From: Planctomycetaceae bacterium
GTDB taxonomy: Bacteria; Planctomycetota; Phycisphaerae; Phycisphaerales; SM1A02
DNA: 15,472 nt
Assembly: GCA_002685335.1 (NCBI GenBank)
Contig: NYWY01000009.1
Location: 3,892 to 19,363 of the forward strand
Reading direction: 5' to 3'
Shown here piece after piece: positions 1 to 6,578 of this stretch; positions within the stretch are counted from its first letter, which is position 1, and each line of letters opens with the position of its first letter. Under the pieces are notes generated by a model. That model had not been told where the DNA came from, searched no databases, and was given only the letters and a program-made list of their open reading frames with translations. Position numbers and translations under genes: made by a program.

Positions 1-1
1 G

Positions 2-1468
2 TTCCTCGCCGAGCAATCGGGGGATCGGCCGTTCTGCCTGTCGATCAGCTTCAATGCCGGGCATGCGGAAGACTCCGATCTGCGGGACCACTACCCCTCC
101 GCGGAGACCGAGGCCACGCTTCATGCCACGGAACCCATGCCCCTCCCGCGGCTGAACGATCCCGGAATCTTCGACGCCCATCCTCCGTTTCTTCGGACAT
201 CGATGAATCGTGATCGGTATCACTGGCGTTGGGACACGCCAGAGAAATACCAACGCAATCTTCGGGGTTACCTCCGACTGCTGGCGGGGATGGACCGCAA
301 CGTCGGTCGGGTGGTGGCGGAACTCGACCGGCTCGGGTTGGCGGACGACACGGTCGTGATCTTCCTCGGCGACAACGGGTACTACATGGGGGAGCGTGGA
401 TTCGCGGGGAAGTGGTCTCACTACGAGGAATCGCTGCGAATCCCACTGGTGGTCTTCGATCCGCGGATGCCAGTGAAAGATCGGGGGCGGGTGGACGAGA
501 CGATTGTCCTGAACATCGATCTCAAACCCACCATCCTCGCCCTCGCGGAGATTCCCGCCGAACTCGTTCCCGGCGCCGGTCATCCCCTTCCGATCGACGG
601 CATGATCGGAACCGACATCCCGCGCCGCGAGGGTTTCTTCGTCGAACACGGCATGAAACATCCCGAGATACCGAGATGGATCGGGTATCGGGACGGGGCC
701 TTCAAATACGCCCGCTACCTCGATCACCCGTCCGACGGAGAGTTTCTCCACGACCTTCGCACGGACCCGGATGAGCTGGTGAACCTGGCCGACGATTCCG
801 ACCGAGCCGCGGATCTCCAACGCCTGCGAGCGCGCTGTGACGCGTCACACGGCGTGGCGCAGGCGGCCGGCCCGCCCTTGCCCCGGGTGCTGCTGCTGGG
901 TGATTCGATCTCGATGGGATATCACGAGTCGGTGGTTTCGGCCCTCGATGGTGAAGCGGTGGTCGTGCGGCCCAGGGAGAACTGTGAAGGAACGACCCTG
1001 GGAATCTCGAGCATCGATGAATGGCTGGAACTCGGCGGAGGCGGATTCGACCTGGTCCATTTCAACTTCGGACTGCACGATCTGAAACGGATTCGTCCGG
1101 ATGGGCGTCCTTCGGACGATCCGGAGGATGATCGCCAGGCGGGACCCGCGACCTATGAACGTCAGTTGCGGTTGGTGCTCGAGGCGATCATGGCCAGCGG
1201 CGCGATTCCGATCTTCGCGACCACCACGCCGGTCCCGGAGGGTCGAGTCCGGCCCCATCGAGATTCGGCGGATGTCCTGCGGTACAACGAGATCGCCCGC
1301 GCTGTGATGCGGGAACATGGGGTCATGATCTCAGACCTCCACGATCGAGCGGCGTCGGATCTCGGCCGTCTGCAGCGACCTCTCAACGTCCACTTCACGG
1401 CTCGCGGTTCCGAGGTCCTGGGTGACGTGGTCACCCGGTCGATTCGTGAAACGCTTCGCCGTCGTTGA
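2..1468 (+). CDS. Sulfatase C-terminal part fused to SGNH/GDSL hydrolase (5' truncated by window edge)
   Basis: The reading frame is open from base 2 to the TGA at 1466-1468, so the gene begins upstream; 488 residues are visible. The first ~290 are the C-terminal half of a type I sulfatase: PFCLSISFNAGH strand, GDNGYYMGERG (metal-ligand D-N at 371-376), GKWSHYEES with the conserved lysine, RIPLVVFDPR, and the typical end LHDLRTDPDELVNLADD. The Cys/Ser that becomes formylglycine would lie outside the window. After a short linker comes an SGNH hydrolase of about 190 residues: block I LLLGDSISMG (nucleophile Ser, GDS at 899-907), NFGLHDL as block III (1064 onward), and block V LNVHFTARG with His at 1391-1393. 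The aspartate usually three residues before that His is a leucine. Likely role, inferred from the families: secreted or periplasmic removal of sulfate and acyl groups from polysaccharide. It converges with the next gene, 26 bp apart. The family calls are firm; the substrate is unknown. Confidence 0.9.
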   Translation, partial: FLAEQSGDRPFCLSISFNAGHAEDSDLRDHYPSAETEATLHATEPMPLPRLNDPGIFDAHPPFLRTSMNRDRYHWRWDTPEKYQRNLRGYLRLLAGMDRNVGRVVAELDRLGLADDTVVIFLGDNGYYMGERGFAGKWSHYEESLRIPLVVFDPRMPVKDRGRVDETIVLNIDLKPTILALAEIPAELVPGAGHPLPIDGMIGTDIPRREGFFVEHGMKHPEIPRWIGYRDGAFKYARYLDHPSDGEFLHDLRTDPDELVNLADDSDRAADLQRLRARCDASHGVAQAAGPPLPRVLLLGDSISMGYHESVVSALDGEAVVVRPRENCEGTTLGISSIDEWLELGGGGFDLVHFNFGLHDLKRIRPDGRPSDDPEDDRQAGPATYERQLRLVLEAIMASGAIPIFATTTPVPEGRVRPHRDSADVLRYNEIARAVMREHGVMISDLHDRAASDLGRLQRPLNVHFTARGSEVLGDVVTRSIRETLRRR

Positions 1469-1494
1469 GAATCGCATCGAGACCCGGCCGAATC

Positions 1495-3558
1495 TCAGCA
1501 CGGTCCCCACTCGGAGAAGAGCACACCGAGATCCGCGGAGCCCACCACGCCGTCGTCGTTGAAATCCCCCGGACACAGGCCACGGCAGGGTCCCCAGTAT
1601 CCGAAAAGAAGTCCGACGTCCGCGGAGTCGATCCGGCCGTCCCCATTCAGATCGGTGGAGGTGCATCCGTCGAGGGGAATCTCCTCGTATCTCCGGGATT
1701 CGAAACGTGCGTCGCCACTTCCCTGGCCGGTCAGAACGATCCGACTGTTGGTTCCTGAGACGGCGCCGAGGGTGCCGGGATCGACTCCGGAGACGGGGAC
1801 CTCCGAACGGAGATTCAGGGTGAGACGGTTCTCTCCGTCCGGTGCGCCCGGGGTGGGCCAGATCATCACTTCGTAGATCAGAAGTCGCCCTTGGTTGCCG
1901 GCGTCCTGGAAGGCGATGATGACGTCCCGGCCGCCTTCGGAATCGAGATCGCCGATCGCGATGGCCCGGGCGTTCGCAGGAATGGGTACCGAGAAGACCT
2001 CGGACTGACCACCGTACTGGATGAGATCGAGCTGCCCCCCATCGGTGATCACCAGGGTTTCGGGAATGCCATCGTCGTCCAGATCGCCGGAAGCGAAATC
2101 GATCGCCGAGCCCGAGAGGAACACGGTCTGGTTGATTTCAATGCCGCCCAACTCTGCGGGAAGGGCTCGGAGAATCTGCAGCACGGGTTGGGGAATCAGG
2201 GCCTCGGACTGCGCTGCGACGCCGACCGCGGAGCCGGCATCCTTCTTGCTTTCGTCGTCGATCGGATCGGAGGGGCCTGGTTCGTCCCCCACCTCGACTT
2301 CGCCGGCCTTGGTGAGTTCCGTCTCGGAAGTCTTGTAGGTGCTGGTCTTGCCGCGGCCGTTGCTGGTGGTGGTGATGCCCAGTCCGGTCGAGCCACTGAA
2401 AGCGAGGTCGTCCGGAAGCCGGATGGCGGTGATGGAGACGGGTTCCTCGCTGAGCGTGAGAGACGGTCCGGGAACGAAGACGGCGTCACCGCCGGGGTTC
2501 AGAAACAATTGCACTTCTTGGCCGAGGGTCGTGGTGGAGGAGATCAGGGCGACATCGATCGAGCCGTCGCCGTCGAAATCGCCGGCGGCTCCGTCGATGG
2601 TGCCCGGTGCCGAGGATATGTCGGTGGTCGTGATGAATGAGCCATCCGGAGCCTGCAACAGGACGTAGTGCTTTCCGGTGGGACGAATCAGGACGAGATC
2701 ATCGTCACCGTCGCCATCGAGATCGACCACCAGAAGATCGACGGGATTGGTTCCGACATCGAATTCCTGTTCGATGTCCACCGCAGCCGCGGTCGTGGCT
2801 TCGACCGTCTTGGCGACCAGAAGTCGGAAGAGTCCGGACGACTGGTCGAGGTCGAAGTCAAGGCGGACGTCAAGGCCCGCAGGAGCCTGGATCAATCCGA
2901 AACGCGGCAGGGCGAAGATACCCGTGTAGGCTTGTCGTCCATCGACGAGCAGGACCGCTTCTCCCGCCGCGGGGAACGTGCCGGGCGTTCCGGTCACCAC
3001 CAGGCTTCCCTGGATGATCGCCCGATCCAGAATCGTCATCGCCGCCCCGGCGGATGCCGACTGGTGATTCAACTCGAAGCGAACCGTACTGAATGAAGTC
3101 GCCAGGGCGGTGTCGATCGCGACGGTTCGAGCCTCGGCGACCGTGAATTCGGAGCTGAGATTGGCCAGCCCGAGTCGGAGCTCGCCGATGGACGCCGTCC
3201 CCGGGCCGATCAGCCGGAGACTCGCCGGAGATTCGGCGCTGACATCACCAGTGATCTGGCAGAGATCATTGAAGATCAAGGCTCCCGAGGCCGTGGTTCG
3301 AAAGTCGATGTTGCCACGGTCGACGTAGAGCGAGCCCGCCGACGTGTTCTCGGAGAGGATCGTGTAGTCCGCGCCGAGGATGAGGTAGCCGGCTTCCTGA
3401 GGCCCGGGGACGAATCCATCGGACCAGTTCGTGGGATCGTTCCAGATTCCTCCGGAAGGGTCGATCCAGTAATTGAAGGACTGTGCCGAAGCCCCTTGGA
3501 CGCAGCAGAGCGTCAGGAGGATTCCGAGCACCGATTTCAACATCATTCGAGAAACCAT
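1495..3558 (-). CDS. Secreted FG-GAP/VCBS-like repeat protein with C-terminal dockerin-like pair
   Basis: This 687-residue protein has a signal peptide (hydrophobic VLGILLTLCCVQG, cleavage probably after ASA-25). Residues ~28-260 are a beta-rich region opening with W-x-D-P-x-N-W-S-D-G-F-V-P-G, like passenger regions of autotransporter-type proteins. Residues ~265-590 carry FG-GAP/VCBS-like calcium-loop repeats (DLLVVDLDGDGDDDLVLI, AGDFDGDGSIDVALI, ASGDLDDDGIPETLVITD, AIGDLDSEGGRDVIIAF), expected to form a beta-propeller, interrupted by a charged linker near residues 400-435. The end (~634-687) holds two dockerin-like loops, DLNGDGRIDSADVGLLFGYW and DFNDDGVVGSADLGVLFSEW, finishing exactly at W-G-P-C. 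ATG at 3558 is chosen because AAAGG lies 8 nt upstream; the Met-Met pair at 3546/3543 lacks such a site. No enzymatic motif was found, so a surface-exposed binding or structural role is inferred. Confidence 0.9.
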   Translation of the reverse strand: MVSRMMLKSVLGILLTLCCVQGASAQSFNYWIDPSGGIWNDPTNWSDGFVPGPQEAGYLILGADYTILSENTSAGSLYVDRGNIDFRTTASGALIFNDLCQITGDVSAESPASLRLIGPGTASIGELRLGLANLSSEFTVAEARTVAIDTALATSFSTVRFELNHQSASAGAAMTILDRAIIQGSLVVTGTPGTFPAAGEAVLLVDGRQAYTGIFALPRFGLIQAPAGLDVRLDFDLDQSSGLFRLLVAKTVEATTAAAVDIEQEFDVGTNPVDLLVVDLDGDGDDDLVLIRPTGKHYVLLQAPDGSFITTTDISSAPGTIDGAAGDFDGDGSIDVALISSTTTLGQEVQLFLNPGGDAVFVPGPSLTLSEEPVSITAIRLPDDLAFSGSTGLGITTTSNGRGKTSTYKTSETELTKAGEVEVGDEPGPSDPIDDESKKDAGSAVGVAAQSEALIPQPVLQILRALPAELGGIEINQTVFLSGSAIDFASGDLDDDGIPETLVITDGGQLDLIQYGGQSEVFSVPIPANARAIAIGDLDSEGGRDVIIAFQDAGNQGRLLIYEVMIWPTPGAPDGENRLTLNLRSEVPVSGVDPGTLGAVSGTNSRIVLTGQGSGDARFESRRYEEIPLDGCTSTDLNGDGRIDSADVGLLFGYWGPCRGLCPGDFNDDGVVGSADLGVLFSEWGPC

Positions 3559-3812
3559 GTCCGCCGCCTTTCAGGACGGTGAGGCAGGGAGATCCGTGCC
3601 TGGGATCTTCCGACTTCGGATCGGGAAAAAGACTTCCCCGGGATCGGTATCGCCTCACCACTCGACCATGACATCGATCCTAGCGTTTTGACCCTCAGGA
3701 TCCACCTTTTGATGGCGAAGCGGGCCACGAACCCCGTAAACGACTCCGCCCCCCCCCCTCGAGGCGGAAAAACGTCCGGTTCCGAACGACCGGGATCAGA
3801 TTCCGTCCGGTC
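3559..3812. other. Intergenic region with a C10 homopolymer
   Basis: No gene is supported in these 254 bp. They contain a run of ten C (3749-3758) lying between CCGCC (3746-3750, partly overlapping the run) and GGCGG (3763-3767), which could fold into an imperfect hairpin. It has no T-tract in the right place for a factor-independent terminator on the minus strand. The 10-mer ACCCCGTAAA at 3731-3740 recurs at 6316-6325, in the gap upstream of the large beta-helix gene. Confidence 0.6.
3567..3571 (-). promoter_or_regulatory. Ribosome binding site deciding the start at 3558
   Basis: The minus strand reads AAAGG here, 8 nt before the ATG at 3558. The alternative in-frame ATGs at 3546 and 3543 have no purine-rich element at a suitable distance. 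Confidence 0.55.
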
Positions 3813-4175
3813 TCAGGAACCGCCGGCCGGGACGACCTCAAAGCGCTCGGCCTGGAATCGACCGTCGGTCAGTCGACCCGAAACGATGGCCGGACGAACG
3901 GCGTTGCACAGGCCCTCGGGAGCGTGGGCGTCGCCGTGATCATCCAGATGACTTCCGTCCACGAAGTGAGCCTTCCCGTCCAGGATGATCGCGAGATCGC
4001 ATCCGGTTCCAGGAAGGTCGAACTGGCACTGGCCACAGGACGCGTCGACGATTCGGTCCCGCACCTGGAGCGTCGAATTCGTCGACGTCTTCGAATCGCC
4101 GGGAGATTCCGACCCGCACGCGACGAAGCCCGAGCCGGTGATCAGGAGAAGCAGGAAAACGCTGAATCGAATCAT
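3813..4175 (-). CDS. Small cysteine- and histidine-rich lipoprotein (DUF6370-like)
   Basis: This is a 120-residue protein. Residues 1-20 form a lipoprotein signal peptide: MIRF, a hydrophobic stretch LLLLITGSG, then the lipobox-like FVAC with Cys20 as the probable lipidated residue. A Ser/Thr-rich spacer is followed by a compact domain with VDASCGQCQFDLPGTGCDLA, then H-x-V-D-G-S-H-L-D-D-H-G-D-A-H, a further Cys in GLCNA, and a closing strand VSGRLTDGRFQAERFEVVP. This pattern of spaced Cys and His before a 'x-V-x-G-x-x-x-D-G-x-F' strand resembles, from memory, the DUF6370 family of planctomycete and Bacteroidetes periplasmic proteins; no search was run. The Cys/His content suggests a metal site or disulfides, which is inference. 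It lies 216 bp after the beta-helix gene and 254 bp before the FG-GAP gene. No strong ribosome binding site precedes ATG 4175. Confidence 0.75.
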   Translation of the reverse strand: MIRFSVFLLLLITGSGFVACGSESPGDSKTSTNSTLQVRDRIVDASCGQCQFDLPGTGCDLAIILDGKAHFVDGSHLDDHGDAHAPEGLCNAVRPAIVSGRLTDGRFQAERFEVVPAGGS

Positions 4176-4391
4176 GAATGCAGCTCGCTGTTTTCGGCCC
4201 GGTCGCAGGATCTTCGTCGTTCCGGCTCGCCAATCTACTCGGCGGGCCAGGGTGCGTGGAAAAAGGAATTTCGATCACCCGCTGGTGTGGGTTCGGCGGA
4301 CCATCGACATCGATCTCGTGCCTGCGGTTCCAGGGATCGTCCGGGACGATCGGCTCGATCGATCATGGGTCATCGTGGTGGCGTCATGCCC

Positions 4392-6227
4392 TCACCAGCA
4401 GGAACCCCAGCCTGAGAAGAGGATGCCGAGATCCTGGCCGTCCACTTCCCCGTCGTCATTGAAGTCTTCGGCACATGATTCGCATGAACCCCAGGCGATG
4501 AACAAAAGTCCGAGATCCACGCCGTTGGTGAGCGTGTCCCCATCGAGGTCGGTCGGGCAGGTCGATGGGTCGCACTCATCACAGGATTCACGGACGCAGT
4601 TCCCCCCGCGATCCTCGAATGTCCCGAAGACCTGTTCGGGGGTGTTGCCGCAGAGCATGGTGCCCGACAGCCCTGGGTTGCTGTTCGGATTCGAGTACAA
4701 GCCACCCCCGTCGTCCCCCGCCGAGTTGGCCACGAACAGGCAGGCCTCCAGATCCGGCGTGCTCAGGAAGTGGCACAGGAGTCCGCCACCGTTGAAGTCG
4801 GCATCGTTCTCCTCGAAACGACAATCGTCCAGCGTCGGACTGCTCCAGTAACACCGCATGCCGCCGCCGGCCGCCGCGGAGTTCCGGCGGAACACGCAGT
4901 TGCTGAGTGTCGGACTGCTTTCCTGGCAGGACAATCCGCCCCCGTAGGTGGAGACATTTTCGAGGAAGAGGCAGTTGATCAGGGTGGGGCTGCTGAATTC
5001 ACAGAACATGCCCCCGCCATTCGTGGCTTGCCCGCCGGTGATCACGAGGTTTTTGAAAATCGTGTCCGCCTGCTCGCCACTGGTGCATTGGAGGACGCGG
5101 TCGAATCCGCTTCCGGCGATGATGGTCGTGGGATTCCCCGCCGCATCGACCGCTCCCCGCAAGGTGATGGCCTTTCCCTCGGGATCGAGCGCTTGGGCCG
5201 CGACATGGGTTCCGGACGCGATCTCGATGATGTCTGAATCGCCGGCGATCATGACCGCCGAGGCGATGGTCGGATATTCCGAAGGAACCAGCAGAACCAC
5301 GGGGTTCGTGCCGTCGCACTTGTCCGGGATGCCGTCGTCGTTCCGGTCGGAACAACTGAACGCCATGCAGTTTTCGCCTCCGTCGGTGAAGGGTCCGTCG
5401 ATCTGGTTGGGGACGTTTCCGCAGAGAATGGTGTCTCTCAGGACCGGGCTGGTATTCACGGAGCCGGACACGCCGCCGCCGGCATCGAATGCCGTGTTCG
5501 CCCGGAACACGCACGTGTCGAGGACGGGTGCGCTCTGATTGATGCCATTCAACCCCCCGCCTTGAAAGACGGCGGTGTTCTCCTCGAAGAGGCATCCGAC
5601 GAGAATCGGATTACTTGCGTCGCAGTCGAGTCCGCCGCCGTCGGAGGCTGAATTCCCAGAGAAGACGCAGTGGTTGAAAGTCGATGCAAATCCATTGGAC
5701 ACGACCCCTCGGCATGCCACGCCCCCGCCGAACGATCCGGCCGAGTTCCCGACGAATCGACAGCCGTCGACGTTGACTCGGGAGTTGACGCATTCCAATC
5801 CGCCGCCGCGGAAGTTGGCCGAGTTCTCGCGAAAGATGCAGTTGGTGATGGAGATGCCGTTGCTGAAAGCCAGACGGATCCCGCCGCCGAATTCGGAAGC
5901 ACCGCCGGTGATGACGAGATTCTCGAACACCGCGCCGTTTCCGTTCTCGCAACGGAAGACACCGAATTCACCCTGGCCGTCGATGATGGTGGTGGGTTCG
6001 CCGTTCTTGTCGATGGATCCCCGGAGGGTGAGCCGTCCCCCGAAGTCGATGGTGCCTGCCGGTTGGTAGTTGCCGGGTGCGATCTCGATTACATCGAAAT
6101 CTTGCGCGGCGTCGACCGCTTCCTGGATGTCCGAGTAGTCGCACGCCCCGTCGAGGCAGACGGTGATGGTCTCGGCAGAGGTGGTCGTGGCGAAGACCGC
6201 GAGCGTGGCGAAAAGGGTTCGGATCAT
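4392..6227 (-). CDS. Secreted two-domain right-handed beta-helix (Pmp-like) protein with dockerin-like tail
   Basis: This 611-residue protein has a signal peptide (MIRTLFATLAVFATTTSA, cleavage about residue 18). Two tandem parallel beta-helix domains follow, ~20-290 and ~313-545. Each opens with a capping region (YSDIQEAVDAAQDFDVIEIA; YPTIASAVMIAGDSDIIEIA), then a T-T-I-I-x-G strand, (F)-x-N-L-V-I-T-G-G, and many coils of the form x-x-C-x-F-x-x-N-x-A-x-x-G-G-G, the polymorphic outer membrane protein pattern. Each ends with L-C-G-N-x-P-x-Q ... G-G-x-N-C. The domains are joined by DRNDDGIPDKCDG (~294-306), a thrombospondin type 3-like calcium loop. The tail (~556-611) has two dockerin-like loops, DLDGDTLTNGVDLGLLF and DFNDDGEVDGQDLGILFSGW, ending W-G-S-C-W. 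GGAG stands 7 nt before the ATG at 6227. No catalytic residues of polysaccharide lyases could be assigned; adhesion or carbohydrate binding is equally possible. Confidence 0.92.
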   Translation of the reverse strand: MIRTLFATLAVFATTTSAETITVCLDGACDYSDIQEAVDAAQDFDVIEIAPGNYQPAGTIDFGGRLTLRGSIDKNGEPTTIIDGQGEFGVFRCENGNGAVFENLVITGGASEFGGGIRLAFSNGISITNCIFRENSANFRGGGLECVNSRVNVDGCRFVGNSAGSFGGGVACRGVVSNGFASTFNHCVFSGNSASDGGGLDCDASNPILVGCLFEENTAVFQGGGLNGINQSAPVLDTCVFRANTAFDAGGGVSGSVNTSPVLRDTILCGNVPNQIDGPFTDGGENCMAFSCSDRNDDGIPDKCDGTNPVVLLVPSEYPTIASAVMIAGDSDIIEIASGTHVAAQALDPEGKAITLRGAVDAAGNPTTIIAGSGFDRVLQCTSGEQADTIFKNLVITGGQATNGGGMFCEFSSPTLINCLFLENVSTYGGGLSCQESSPTLSNCVFRRNSAAAGGGMRCYWSSPTLDDCRFEENDADFNGGGLLCHFLSTPDLEACLFVANSAGDDGGGLYSNPNSNPGLSGTMLCGNTPEQVFGTFEDRGGNCVRESCDECDPSTCPTDLDGDTLTNGVDLGLLFIAWGSCESCAEDFNDDGEVDGQDLGILFSGWGSCW

Positions 6228-6234
6228 GACCGGA

Positions 6235-6238
6235 CTCC
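6235..6238 (-). promoter_or_regulatory. Ribosome binding site of the large beta-helix gene
   Basis: The minus strand reads GGAG 7 nt before the ATG at 6227, a standard Shine-Dalgarno placement. Confidence 0.55.
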
Positions 6239-6278
6239 ACAGAAGAGGCTTTGGAAGCCGGTGACACTCGTTCGCGGG

Positions 6279-6336
6279 GCCGTACGAACATTCTCAGGGG
6301 GCGGTTCCCCGCCGGACCCCGTAAAAATCGTACGGC
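6279..6336 (-). repeat. Perfect 9-bp inverted repeat with a nested GC-rich hairpin
   Basis: GCCGTACGA at 6279-6287 is matched by its exact reverse complement TCGTACGGC at 6328-6336, across a 40-nt spacer. Inside the spacer, GGCGG-TTCC-CCGCC can form a second hairpin, and AAAAA (TTTTT on the minus strand) lies beside the right arm. The element ends 52 bp upstream of the beta-helix ATG (6227) and starts about 240 bp after the GTPase stop. It could be a 5' leader structure, a protein-binding operator with two half-sites, or a weak transcription end; the sequence does not decide. Confidence 0.5.
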
Positions 6337-6578
6337 ATCGACCTCGAGGCGCGAACCGGCCATGCCAATCCTCGCTGAGGTCGCGAGAATCGCCCTGGGA
6401 GGAGACCGCCTCCGCCGCCGGGTTCGAACGAGGCCCCCATCGAACACGCTGGTGAGTCGGTCCATCCTCGGGAGTCGACCCGACAGGCCGTGGTGGCCCG
6501 CTGCTCGAGGATGCGAGGGCCTTGTCGATGACGCCCCGATGATGCCTCGGCCTGCCGTTCGTCGATGGGTTGCGTTCG

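Larger units (their letters stand above)
6228..6578. other. Intergenic region between GTPase and beta-helix genes
   Basis: This 351-bp gap holds no convincing gene: overlapping open frames are arginine-rich shadows without a recognisable domain. It contains the ribosome binding site and inverted repeat listed separately. From about 6340 to 6578 no further structure was seen. Confidence 0.6.

Noticed and set aside
1469..1494. Possible bidirectional terminator between the convergent first two genes
   Set aside because: The 26-bp gap has no clear inverted repeat followed by a T-tract on either strand.
1891..2640. Plus-strand 249-codon open frame opposite the FG-GAP gene
   Set aside because: It mirrors the calcium-loop repeats of the minus-strand gene, which has a signal peptide, ribosome binding site and recognised domains; the antisense product resembles nothing known.
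4392..6227. Regular repeats suggestive of a CRISPR or tandem repeat array
   Set aside because: The periodicity is protein-level beta-helix coil repetition (C-x-F-x-x-N-x-A-x-x-G-G-G) with divergent DNA, not identical repeats with unique spacers.
5670..6455. Plus-strand 261-codon open frame opposite the beta-helix gene
   Set aside because: High GC and the repeat structure of the true gene keep the opposite strand open; the product has no domain and crosses the start region of the real gene.
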